A stretch of 50,652 nucleotides of DNA. It comes from Treponema sp. (lineage in GTDB: Bacteria > Spirochaetota > Spirochaetia > Treponematales > Treponemataceae). Numbering within the stretch: the first letter of the stretch is position 1; each line of letters starts with the position of its first letter. Positions 32,695 to 40,964 of this stretch are shown here, piece by piece. The translations under genes were made by a program, and so were the position numbers. The stretch is from positions 1 through 50,652 of the forward strand of contig JAILNY010000084.1 of the NCBI GenBank assembly GCA_024691105.1, in the 5' to 3' direction. Below the pieces are notes generated by a model, which ran no database searches, was not told the origin of the DNA, and saw only the letters and a list, made by a program, of their open reading frames with translations.

Positions 32695-33875
32695 GCCTGC
32701 CACAGTCTGTTTTTTAATTCTTCAAGTCCGCGTCCGTCTTTTGCGGATACTTTTATGTGCTCAGGAAATTCGTTTTCAATTTTTGTAAGGCGCAAATCAT
32801 CATTTTCTAAGCCCTCGTGGTCGCATTCAGTGCCCGCGCAAGTTTCTTTTCTGTGCGCATTGTCAAAGCGGTCCATTTTGTTTAATACGATAATACTCTT
32901 GTTTTTATCCGCCTTGATTTCTTCTAAAACAGAGACAATCGTCGCGTAATGATTAAAGATTTCAGGATCTGAAGCGTCCAGCACGATAAGAAGAAGGTCT
33001 GCGTAAGAAGCTTCTTCCAATGTAGATCGGAAGGCGTTTACAAGCGAGTGGGGCAGGTTACTGATAAAACCAACGGTGTCGGTAATAAGAATCTCTTGGC
33101 CTTTTGATACGATTTGATTTGTGCTGTAGCTGTCCGGGTTTTCGTAGTCGGGATTTTTAAGGAAGAGCTTTCTTGTCAGAGGATCAAGGGTTGCAAAGAG
33201 CTTGTCTTCTACAAAGGCCTCGGACGAGGTCAGCGCGTTTAAAAGAGATGATTTTCCGGCATTGGTGTAACCGCAGAGGGCTACGGTTTTTATATTTGAC
33301 TTCTGGCGGCGCTTTCGCTGAACTTCGCGGTCCTGAACAACTTTTTCAAGTTCTTTTTTTAGTTTAAAGATATTTTCGCGGACTCCACGGCGGTCAAGTT
33401 CCAGCTGTTTTTCACCGGAGCCTTTTGCGCCGTAATTTCCACCGCGCTGACGGGCAAGATCGCCGTACATGTGACTTAAGCGCGGAAGGGAGTATTCAAG
33501 CCTTGCAAGTTCAACCTGTAAAACGGCTTCGCGTGTAAGTGCACGACTTGCAAAAATACGTAAGATTACTTCCTGTCTGTCAAAAACCGGAAGGCTGCAG
33601 AGTTTTTCCCAGTTGCGCTGCTTTGTCGGGTCAAGTTCATAGTCCATGATGATGCAGTCGGCATCAACTGCCTTTGCATGTGCGCAAAGTTCTTCTGCCT
33701 TTCCGCTACCCATTCCATAGGCTGGCTGGATGTCAATTTTGTTTAAAACGACTGCGTCTGCTACTTCCATTCCAAGCGTGTAGAGAAGGCCTTTAAGCTC
33801 TGTCAGACTGTCGCCCGGCTGCCCTATAAGCATGCATCGTGTCTTTCTTTCCTGTTCTTCGCGCACTTCGTACAT
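32685..33875 (-). CDS. hflX: GTPase HflX
   Basis: Ribosome-splitting GTPase active on stalled or heat-damaged 50S subunits. The 396-residue protein has the N-terminal HflX domain (GSGKAEEL, GGNYGAKGSGEKQLELDRR), then the G domain: GYTNAGKSS, DTVGFISNLPH and NKMD. A short charged insertion follows NKMD (RKETCAGTECDHEGLEND). The ATG at 33875 has no Shine-Dalgarno sequence and lies ten bases after TATAAT, so its mRNA is probably nearly leaderless. It is convergent with the anti-sigma gene. Confidence 0.96.
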   Translation of the reverse strand: MYEVREEQERKTRCMLIGQPGDSLTELKGLLYTLGMEVADAVVLNKIDIQPAYGMGSGKAEELCAHAKAVDADCIIMDYELDPTKQRNWEKLCSLPVFDRQEVILRIFASRALTREAVLQVELARLEYSLPRLSHMYGDLARQRGGNYGAKGSGEKQLELDRRGVRENIFKLKKELEKVVQDREVQRKRRQKSNIKTVALCGYTNAGKSSLLNALTSSEAFVEDKLFATLDPLTRKLFLKNPDYENPDSYSTNQIVSKGQEILITDTVGFISNLPHSLVNAFRSTLEEASYADLLLIVLDASDPEIFNHYATIVSVLEEIKADKNKSIIVLNKMDRFDNAHRKETCAGTECDHEGLENDDLRLTKIENEFPEHIKVSAKDGRGLEELKNRLWQALR

Positions 33876-33885
33876 TGTAGAAATG

Positions 33886-33914
33886 ATTATACAATTAAAG
33901 AAAGTTTTTGAAAA
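33886..33914 (-). promoter_or_regulatory. Promoter of hflX, predicted leaderless
   Basis: On the minus strand, -35 TTTTCA (33914-33909), 17-bp spacer and a perfect -10 TATAAT (33891-33886). The -10 ends ten bases before the ATG. Confidence 0.65.
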
Positions 33915-34008
33915 TCCTGCATAAATAGAAAAAATATGTGAATATGTTACAATAAATTACCGATAATATAATGAAGATATCTTATAATAATTTTCTCTGG
34001 AGAAAAGT

Positions 34009-36642
34009 GTGACTTCGGGTCAGAAAACGGCTGTCAGCCTTTTAACTACAGTACTAATTTTCGCTGCTTTTACCGTGCTTGCTTTTACGGGATTATTCTC
34101 TGTAATTGATGCGCGCTTTTATGAGCCTGAAAAAATAACTCAGATTCAAAAGCATCTTGATGTTATCAGTGAAAATTACAATGAATATGTTTCTGTTCTT
34201 GAGTCGCGCTTTGGTAAAAACGAAAATTCATTCTTAAAGCAAAAGGCTGTTCAGTCTTATATCAGTAACCGTCCGACAGATGAAGAAGTGAGAATTCGTT
34301 CTAAGCTTGCCGGCGACCTTTTCAGTCAGACACCTGGGCTTTTAGGAATGCGCCTTATCGACAAAAACGGAGTGAATGTTCACTTTAGTACATTCAGTTC
34401 TGATGTTTTAAGCCGAAGTGCAGAACTTGTCTCTTATAAGAATTATTCAGAAAGCCTGACACTTTCGGGCGCAAAAGAAATTCCTTTTGAAAAAATAAAT
34501 TCACCGGACTTATATTCAAGCGGAACTTACGATTGCCGTACAATTTTTGACGGAAAAGATAACCGCATTATTATTTCGTTCCCGTTCTACGACAGCTATT
34601 CAGCATACCGAGGAAGCTTTGTTTTTTATGTAAATGCAAATGACTTTAACCGCGTGCTGCTTTCTAAAAAACTGATTACTTTTGGAGACACTGGTACTCT
34701 GGTGTCGGGCTTTAATGCCGAAGCAGAAAATACCGGCGCTTACAAGAGCGGATTTGTATTTGGAATTCCAAGTGTGGGACGCGAGCTTTTTGAAAAAGAA
34801 ATTCTTGACCGCTGGGAAAAAGGTCTTACGACACCGGAAAAGATTGTTTATTCAAAAAGCGGCAGTACGTTTGATGTAAAAGAATATGATTCTTCGCTTG
34901 CTGAGGCGGAGTCAAAAAATAATTACTGGGTTTTAGTTTCAAGTGTTAAGACATCGTTTGGTTATGTTGGTGGAATTTATCCTGACAGTGTTTTTGTAAT
35001 GCCTGACTGTGTAAAGATTCTGCTTTTGGTTTGTATTTTTGTAACGCTGTTTTTAGTTGTATTCCTTCTTTTAAATTTGCGTCAGGATGAAATGGTTGTA
35101 ATCCGCGAACGCATCAGAAGACTGCAGCTTGGAATTATTAATGAATATCTTAAGAAAAAAGAAACTGTTGACTGGAAGGTTGTTTCTGGTCAGATTGCAG
35201 AACGCAGAAACGATGTTACTCTTGAGATTATCAGAAGTCTTGGTAAAAAAGCAAAGAAGCATGATAAAGAAGTAAATGAACTTATCAATGCAAGCTGGGA
35301 TGAACTTTTAACTGCAATGAGCGTTCAGTCTAAGCGCGAGGAAAGTGACGGCGGACTTAAAGATGCCCAGCAGATAAAGACAATGCTTGAAGAACTTTTG
35401 TCTTCGGGCTCTATAAAAGTGCAGGCTGTTGGCGCCGCTTCTGGAACTGCTCCAGCTGCGAGCGTTGCAAGCGTTGCAAGCGTTGCGAGTGCGGCTTTTG
35501 GAACAGTTGCCTCTGCCGCGCCGGTTGCATCAAGTGCAGCGCCTGTTAGTTCTGTCGCCCCGGCAGATGATGTTGAAGAGCTTGATGAAGTTGAAGAAAT
35601 CGAAGAAGTCGAGAGTGCAGACGAAGTAGAAGAATTAGGCGAAGTTGAAGAGCTTGAAGAAGTTGAATCTATAGAAGATGCAGAACCAGTCGAAGATGCA
35701 GAGGCTGTAGAAGAGGCCGAAGCTGTAGAAGAGGCTGAAAGTGCAGATGATGTTGAAGAGGCTGAAAGTGCAGATGATGTTGAAGAATTAAGCGAAGTAG
35801 AAGAGCTTGTAGAAGCTGAGCCTGTCCAAGAAGCTCCAGAAGCGACCGCCCCTGCCGCAGATACAGAGCGCCCGACAGAATTCCACGAAAGCGAAATTCC
35901 TCAATTTGAGCGCCATGCACCAGAAACAGAACTTAAGTCTAGCGATGATGTTGAAATTATAAACCGCGAAGCATTTGCTTTGAACAGAAGTTATGACGAA
36001 GATGATGATCAGATAATCAATAACTTTGCAGTTTACAATCCGGACTTTTCTGGACTTGATGAGATGGAATCTGACCCAGAAGCAAAGCTTAACGGAACAC
36101 GCGGCCAAACTGGAAAAGATAAATCTGACATTATCTTAGAAAGCAATTCAGAAGATGTTGCTGTTGATCAGTTTGTAAAATTTGAAGATGAGCCGGAAGA
36201 GCTTAAAGAAAAAATTGATTTTGGTTCTGTTGATAATACGCCAAAGACAAGTCCAGAATCTGTTAAGTTTGATGTTGAGCCTTCAATGCTTGATTTTAAG
36301 ATGCTTGACAAATCTGTTGTTGTAAAACATCCACATACTGATAAGGCAAAGAATATTATCGGCGAAAGTACTTACAGCGTAAAAAATATTCAGAACGAAG
36401 TTCAGGCTCAATCGATTGCGGGTCAGGAAGAAGTAAGCGAATTGTCTCCGGTTGTAGATTCTGTTCCGTTCAGCTTGACTCAGTTTGGAGCAGTGTCGGC
36501 TGCCGTACAGGAGCTTGAAAGTGACATCAATGTTATCCGCGAGGATGAGTCGGGCGTGTTTGTAATCGAAGCTGACGGAACAGAAAAGGCTCCTGAAGAC
36601 ATGGCCTTTAAAGAGCTTGTTGATTCTGTATTAAATGTCTAA
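34009..36642 (+). CDS. Membrane sensor-like protein with long acidic repeat tail
   Basis: An 877-residue protein that I do not recognise as a whole. It starts at GTG 34009 behind TGGAG. Helix 1 is at about 9-31. A periplasmic domain of roughly 300 residues with a sensor (Cache-like) feel follows (GLLGMRLIDKNGVNVHF). Helix 2 is at about 335-355. The cytoplasmic part begins with a helical linker (LNLRQDEMVVIRERIRRLQ). An Ala/Val/Ser stretch (VASVASVASAAFG) and a very acidic region built of repeated DEVEEIEE-type units (about 520-620) follow. The C-terminal 250 residues are low in hydrophobics but end in a compact EDMAFKELVDSVLNV. There is no kinase, HAMP or MCP signalling motif. Confidence 0.7.
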   Translation: MTSGQKTAVSLLTTVLIFAAFTVLAFTGLFSVIDARFYEPEKITQIQKHLDVISENYNEYVSVLESRFGKNENSFLKQKAVQSYISNRPTDEEVRIRSKLAGDLFSQTPGLLGMRLIDKNGVNVHFSTFSSDVLSRSAELVSYKNYSESLTLSGAKEIPFEKINSPDLYSSGTYDCRTIFDGKDNRIIISFPFYDSYSAYRGSFVFYVNANDFNRVLLSKKLITFGDTGTLVSGFNAEAENTGAYKSGFVFGIPSVGRELFEKEILDRWEKGLTTPEKIVYSKSGSTFDVKEYDSSLAEAESKNNYWVLVSSVKTSFGYVGGIYPDSVFVMPDCVKILLLVCIFVTLFLVVFLLLNLRQDEMVVIRERIRRLQLGIINEYLKKKETVDWKVVSGQIAERRNDVTLEIIRSLGKKAKKHDKEVNELINASWDELLTAMSVQSKREESDGGLKDAQQIKTMLEELLSSGSIKVQAVGAASGTAPAASVASVASVASAAFGTVASAAPVASSAAPVSSVAPADDVEELDEVEEIEEVESADEVEELGEVEELEEVESIEDAEPVEDAEAVEEAEAVEEAESADDVEEAESADDVEELSEVEELVEAEPVQEAPEATAPAADTERPTEFHESEIPQFERHAPETELKSSDDVEIINREAFALNRSYDEDDDQIINNFAVYNPDFSGLDEMESDPEAKLNGTRGQTGKDKSDIILESNSEDVAVDQFVKFEDEPEELKEKIDFGSVDNTPKTSPESVKFDVEPSMLDFKMLDKSVVVKHPHTDKAKNIIGESTYSVKNIQNEVQAQSIAGQEEVSELSPVVDSVPFSLTQFGAVSAAVQELESDINVIREDESGVFVIEADGTEKAPEDMAFKELVDSVLNV
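35446..35830 (+). repeat. In-frame low-complexity repeats in the sensor-like gene
   Basis: First a VAS-VAS-VAS stretch coded by near-identical GCAAGCGTT units, then GAAGTTGAAGA-type units coding Glu-Glu-Val/Asp-Glu-Val-Glu. Codon use varies among copies, and the length can change by slippage. They are coding repeats and not a CRISPR array. Confidence 0.8.
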
Positions 36643-36651
36643 TCTTAAAAT

Positions 36652-36679
36652 AAAAGGCGCCAGAAACGGCGCCTTTTTT
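36652..36679. terminator. Bidirectional terminator between convergent genes
   Basis: AAAGGCGCC (36653-36661) and GGCGCCTTT (36668-36676) with a T-run on one side and an A-run on the other, so it can stop transcription from both directions. Confidence 0.9.
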
Positions 36680-36684
36680 ATAAA

Positions 36685-38208
36685 TTAATCAGCTTTTGAT
36701 GCAAAACAGTTCTGCATTAATGTTACAAACAGGTAAATGTGTTTGTAAACATCCGTTCCAAGCTGCTTAATCGGATGGTCTGCAAATTTATCAAGTTCTT
36801 TCCAGTTTATGATAAGCTCGCCTTTTGGCTTTGCATAGTCTTCCATAACAGGCTTAATTATCTTTGCAATTGCAACGAGATTTCTTGTTGCATCAATACA
36901 GAATGTTTTTGCTTCGTTATTCAAGTCATTTAAGATTGTATTGATTATGTTGCGTGCTTCTTTATCACGTTCTGCACGAGGTAAAATTGTCTTAAGCTTA
37001 AGACCAATGTCACCTTCTTCTGAAATACGTTCATCAAATCTTGTAACGGCATCAGAGGATTCCAAAAGTGCATTGTATGCATTTGACATCGGAGTAGAAA
37101 GCGTATTAGAAGACCAGGTTCCGCGGATAAGAAGAAGATCAGAAAATTCGCGCAGGTCTTTTTTTACATAGTCAAGCAAAAAGGCTTTGTAATAATTAAG
37201 CGGTCCTGCGTATAAGAATTTTCCAAGGCTCTTTCGTTCATAAGGAGCGCTTGCCTGTTCTGTATAATAATGAAGTCTTACAACATCAGTTGTTCCAAAA
37301 ATCTGATTTAAGAGAGTTCCGATTTTAGAATTTTTTTGTGCTACAACAAGCTGGCTTAATGTGTTTTCTGCTTCCTGACGGATTTTTTCAAGATAAGAGT
37401 CAACGATAGGTTCCTCTTTTACCTCGTATTCAACGATGTAGTCAGGGTTTTTTGTCATAAGCTTTAACATCATGTCAAAGGTTCTTGTGCTGATGATAGA
37501 TCTGAGTTTAACTACAATTTTATTCCAGATTGCAGGGTTTACCGGTTCCTGACCTTTTACTTCTTTAAACATCTTCATCATGTCTGTCCAGTCGCTGATT
37601 TCTGTGACTGGTGAAGCAATGCTTATAAAATCTTTTAAGTCTTCTGCGATATATTCAGCATTGATTTTTTCAAACTTTGGAATTGAATTAAACTCGCGCT
37701 CGCGTAAAGTTGAATCAAACTTTTTGAGCATAAAGTAAAAATCGTATGTACAGAAATTCTTAAATGCCATAAGCTTTTTGTAAGTTGCTTCGATTTTTGT
37801 AATGCGTTCTGCATCAAAGGCTCCAAGAAACTGACTCAATTTTTCTTTAATTTCTGACTGAAGCTGCTCCATTGAAACATTTGCGGCTTTTGCAGTAATT
37901 GCTTCTTTAGAAAGCTCTTCAGAAATTTCATGCTGCTTATCTGTAAGCGCATGATTTACAACCATGTATTTAAAGGTATTTGGATTTTCTACTGAATTAA
38001 AAAAGGCCTGCGCAGATGCAGTTGCCTTATAAACTTCATAAAAAAACTTTGCCATCGAAGGCATTACTTCTTCATTTTTGTAAAAATGATATTTTGATTT
38101 TGATAAATCTTTTGCAATTGATCTGAGTCGCTTCTTTTTTTTTGCCTCTGGATCATTTGAAGAAAAGAGTGATGAGAATAATCGTGCAAAGATGCTTTCG
38201 TCTGACAT
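36685..38208 (-). CDS. Unrecognised 507-residue protein
   Basis: I do not recognise this protein. It is rich in Lys, Glu, Phe and Ala, mostly helical, and has no signal peptide or membrane segment. Short features are LFSSLFSSNDPEAKKKKRLR near the start, ISTRTFDMMLKLM in the middle and a C-terminal YKHIYLFVTLMQN. It may be a cytoplasmic treponemal protein. The frame is open up to a GTG at 38295, but that stretch contains the terminator of the rnf operon, and TTGACA with a -10 box lies just before the ATG at 38208; the short start is therefore preferred. It is convergent with the acidic sensor-like gene. Confidence 0.7.
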   Translation of the reverse strand: MSDESIFARLFSSLFSSNDPEAKKKKRLRSIAKDLSKSKYHFYKNEEVMPSMAKFFYEVYKATASAQAFFNSVENPNTFKYMVVNHALTDKQHEISEELSKEAITAKAANVSMEQLQSEIKEKLSQFLGAFDAERITKIEATYKKLMAFKNFCTYDFYFMLKKFDSTLREREFNSIPKFEKINAEYIAEDLKDFISIASPVTEISDWTDMMKMFKEVKGQEPVNPAIWNKIVVKLRSIISTRTFDMMLKLMTKNPDYIVEYEVKEEPIVDSYLEKIRQEAENTLSQLVVAQKNSKIGTLLNQIFGTTDVVRLHYYTEQASAPYERKSLGKFLYAGPLNYYKAFLLDYVKKDLREFSDLLLIRGTWSSNTLSTPMSNAYNALLESSDAVTRFDERISEEGDIGLKLKTILPRAERDKEARNIINTILNDLNNEAKTFCIDATRNLVAIAKIIKPVMEDYAKPKGELIINWKELDKFADHPIKQLGTDVYKHIYLFVTLMQNCFASKAD

Positions 38209-38214
38209 ATTTAA

Positions 38215-38243
38215 ATAATCCGATAAAAATGAATAGATGTCAA
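38215..38243 (-). promoter_or_regulatory. Promoter of the 507-residue protein gene, predicted leaderless
   Basis: On the minus strand, -35 TTGACA (38243-38238), 17-bp spacer, -10 GATTAT (38220-38215). The ATG at 38208 follows after six bases, so the mRNA would begin at or near the start codon. Confidence 0.75.
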
Positions 38244-38260
38244 GGGGATTTTTAGAGGTT

Positions 38261-38281
38261 TTAAAAAGGTCGCGCACCTTT
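38261..38281 (-). terminator. Terminator of the rnf operon
   Basis: On the minus strand, AAAGGT pairs with ACCTTT around GCGCG, followed by TTAAAA. It lies 60 bases after the rnfB stop, inside the rejected N-terminal extension of the neighbouring gene. Confidence 0.65.
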
Positions 38282-38339
38282 GCAATAAGATGCACGGCCT
38301 TTTTTATCCGGCTGACACTAATTCATCAAGAGGTTTATT

Positions 38340-39158
38340 TTAGATAAACTTCTCTCTGAGTGTAAGTACATGAGTAGGGCAGCCTTCTACGCATTTGCCG
38401 CATGACGTACATTTTGTATAGTCAATTTCCGGGATTCCGTCAACAAGCTTTAATGCGCCGACTTCGCACGAGCGTTCACATTTACCGCACTTGATACAGC
38501 CTGCCTTACACTTTTTCATAATCGAAGGCTTATCAAGCGAGCGGTTTGAACACAATGCAAATGCACCTTTGCCTCCCTGAGGAATAAGACGTAAAAGGCC
38601 GTTAGGACATGCTTTTACACATTTTCCGCAGCCGGTACATTTTTTATAGTCAATGTGTGGAATACCGTCTTCTCCCACTTTGAGCGCACCAAATGAACAA
38701 ACGGCCTCGCAGTCACCAAACCCGATACAGCCAAACGTACACATCTTTGTTCCGCCGACAGACAGTTTTGCGGCCGCGCACGACTTAAGTCCAGAGTAGT
38801 GACCTTTGTCCTTTGCACATTCTTTTGTTCCATGGCAGGCAAGTACACAGATTTTAGTCTCTGCTTCTACCTGTACGCCCATTACCTTTGCAATTGCTAG
38901 AGCTCTCTCGGCTCCGCCTGCAGGACATCCGTTTGCAGGTGCGCGGCCCTCGACAACGGCCTTTGCAAATTCATCACAACCGGCAAAACCACAGCCTCCA
39001 CAGTTACCGCCTGTAAGAATGCTTCTTACTTCCTGAACTTTAGGGTCAACAGGAACAGCAAACACACGCTGAAAAATTCCAAGACACAGACCAAGTACAA
39101 GGGCAATTAAGAACGCAATGCCAAAGGCTATGAAAATATTAACAATAATTGTCTGCAT
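38340..39158 (-). CDS. rnfB: Ion-translocating ferredoxin oxidoreductase subunit B (RnfB)
   Basis: Electron-entry subunit of the Rnf complex at the inner membrane. The 272-residue protein has a membrane helix at about 5-27. The four-Cys domain CGGCGFAGCDEFAKAVVEG follows. Further clusters include CTGCGKCVKACP, CIKCGKCERSC and CTSCGKCVEGCP, so several iron-sulfur centres are expected. It is the last gene of the operon, nine bases after rnfA, in the order C-D-G-E-A-B. Confidence 0.96.
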   Translation of the reverse strand: MQTIIVNIFIAFGIAFLIALVLGLCLGIFQRVFAVPVDPKVQEVRSILTGGNCGGCGFAGCDEFAKAVVEGRAPANGCPAGGAERALAIAKVMGVQVEAETKICVLACHGTKECAKDKGHYSGLKSCAAAKLSVGGTKMCTFGCIGFGDCEAVCSFGALKVGEDGIPHIDYKKCTGCGKCVKACPNGLLRLIPQGGKGAFALCSNRSLDKPSIMKKCKAGCIKCGKCERSCEVGALKLVDGIPEIDYTKCTSCGKCVEGCPTHVLTLREKFI

Positions 39159-39167
39159 TTTTTTCCC

Positions 39168-39746
39168 CTATTTGATAAGACCCTTAAAGCCCATAAACGA
39201 AAGAGACAAAAGGCTTGCCGTAATGTAAAGGATTGCCTTTCCTTTTAAGAACTCCGGAACATTTGACGAACGCATTCTTTCGCGGATACCTGCCATAACT
39301 ACCATTGAAAGTAAAAAGCCTGCCGATGCACCTAGTGCATAAACAATTGATTCAATATAGTTATAGTTTTTAGAAATGCAGTTGATTGTAATTGCAAGAA
39401 CTGCACAGTTTGTTGTAATCAATGCAAGATAAACACCCATTGAACTGTAAAGTCCTGGGGCAGATTTTTTTAAGTAGAATTCAACAAGCTGAACAAGAGA
39501 AGCAATTACTAGGATAAAAATCAACGTCTGCAAAAATTCAAGCTTAAGCGGAACAAGAACACAATAGTAGATAGGGTAGGTTACCATTGTTGCAAGTATG
39601 ATAACAAAAGTTGTTGCCATTCCCATTCCAAACGATTTGTCAGTTGAACTTGTCATTCCCATAAAAGGACACAGAGCAAGATACTGAACAAGAATAACGT
39701 TATCGACTAAGACTGCTTTAAGAAAAATCGAAAGTAAGCTGTTCAT
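39168..39746 (-). CDS. rnfA: Rnf complex subunit A
   Basis: Membrane subunit with six helices, paired with RnfE to form the ion-conducting half of Rnf and to bind an intramembrane iron-sulfur centre. The 192-residue protein shows the family string VDNVILVQYLALCPFMGMT with its Cys in the first helix, and NCAVLAITI. One-base overlap with rnfE. Confidence 0.96.
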   Translation of the reverse strand: MNSLLSIFLKAVLVDNVILVQYLALCPFMGMTSSTDKSFGMGMATTFVIILATMVTYPIYYCVLVPLKLEFLQTLIFILVIASLVQLVEFYLKKSAPGLYSSMGVYLALITTNCAVLAITINCISKNYNYIESIVYALGASAGFLLSMVVMAGIRERMRSSNVPEFLKGKAILYITASLLSLSFMGFKGLIK

Positions 39747-40348
39747 TATTTATCCTCCTTAGCGGCAAGTTTTTGACAGGCTTCTGTAATTACGACTATT
39801 ATGCCGAATACAAAAAATCCGCCCGGAGCACCTGCAAAAAATCCTATTGCATTGTCAGCAGGAAAAACTTCTATACCAAAGAATTTTCCGGTTCCGACAA
39901 ATTCTCTTACAAAAGAAATTGCAATCAAAACCCATGTGTAGCCAAGTCCCATTCCGATTGCATCAAGCATTGCAACGCCCGGGGTGTTCTTAGAAGCAAA
40001 GGCTTCGACACGGCCCATGATGATACAGTTTACTACAATCAGCGGTAAGAATACGCCGAGTGAATCCGAAAGGGCAGGAACATAAGCGCTTAACAAAAGC
40101 TGTACGATAGTTGTAAACGCTGCGATTACGATAATAAAAACCGGGAGACGAATTGCATCAGGAATGAGCTTTCTGAAAATACTGATGATAAGTTCGCTCA
40201 TAAAAAGAACAAACGTCATAGCAAGTCCCATTCCAAGTCCGTTGAACATACTTGTCGTTACGGCAAGTGAAGAACACAAACCGATTGAAAGAACAAGAAG
40301 AGGATTTTCTTTTACGATACCGTTAGTTAATATTGCAAATTTTTTCAT
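39746..40348 (-). CDS. rnfE: Rnf complex subunit E
   Basis: Six-helix membrane subunit that pairs with RnfA. The 200-residue protein begins FAILTNGIVKENPLLVLSIG with the family's cysteine next (LCSSLAV), followed by PLIVVNCIIMGRVEAFA. It lies ten bases after rnfG and overlaps rnfA by one base. Confidence 0.96.
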   Translation of the reverse strand: MKKFAILTNGIVKENPLLVLSIGLCSSLAVTTSMFNGLGMGLAMTFVLFMSELIISIFRKLIPDAIRLPVFIIVIAAFTTIVQLLLSAYVPALSDSLGVFLPLIVVNCIIMGRVEAFASKNTPGVAMLDAIGMGLGYTWVLIAISFVREFVGTGKFFGIEVFPADNAIGFFAGAPGGFFVFGIIVVITEACQKLAAKEDK

Positions 40349-40358
40349 ATTACAATCC

Positions 40359-40964
40359 TTAATTTTTTGTTTCAGCGTAACTCTTGATTACTGCTGAACC
40401 TGCTTTAATCATTGCGGCAATTCCACCGGAAGAAATTGTTGCTCCGGAGATAACTTCGTAATCTTTATTAGTCTCAAAACTTTCAAGTGGATAGACGCCT
40501 TCAAACTGGCCGGCCCATGACTTTCCGGTTGTGACTTTACTTGTTTTATAGTCAGCAAGTTTTTGTGCACCCGGAGTATCTGTTGTTTTAAGGATGTTTA
40601 CACCGGTAATCATCATCTGAGAATCCATTCCCATAAGAATTGTAGATTTTTCAAAAGTTGGACCTGTGATATTTGCAGCATAGCCGATTGTGTTGCCGTC
40701 TGCATCTACTGCCTTAAAAATTTTATTGATTGTAATAGAACCAATTTCCTGTCCGCATTTAGAAACAGCGTCTTCAATTTCTGCAGCATCTGCCGGAAAA
40801 TAATTTGAAGCAGAAGAAAGAACCAGCTTAAGCGCGTTCTGTTCTTTTTCTATTTCAAGTTTTTCAATAACAGGTGCTGTAAAACTGTTTACGACTGCAA
40901 GAAGACAGCACGAAACAGATGCATATATTCCAAGGATAAGACCGAGTTTAATAATTTTTTTCAT
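40359..40964 (-). CDS. rnfG: Rnf complex subunit G (covalent FMN)
   Basis: A 201-residue protein with one N-terminal helix. The periplasmic FMN site is DYEVISGATISSGG, where the Thr of SGAT is the residue that ApbE modifies. No apbE gene lies in this window, so the flavin transferase must be encoded elsewhere. The start overlaps the rnfD stop by one base. Confidence 0.95.
   Translation of the reverse strand: MKKIIKLGLILGIYASVSCCLLAVVNSFTAPVIEKLEIEKEQNALKLVLSSASNYFPADAAEIEDAVSKCGQEIGSITINKIFKAVDADGNTIGYAANITGPTFEKSTILMGMDSQMMITGVNILKTTDTPGAQKLADYKTSKVTTGKSWAGQFEGVYPLESFETNKDYEVISGATISSGGIAAMIKAGSAVIKSYAETKN

Noticed and set aside
35446..35830. Regular short repeats that might suggest a CRISPR or VNTR array
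   Set aside because: They lie in frame inside a coding region, units vary in sequence, and there are no spacers.
34009..36642. Sensor-like protein as a chemoreceptor
   Set aside because: It lacks the conserved signalling tip found in the MCP at 18950-20815 and has no HAMP domain.
38209..38295. N-terminal extension of the 507-residue protein to a GTG at 38295
   Set aside because: The stretch contains the rnf terminator and the gene's own promoter, and no ribosome-binding site precedes the GTG.
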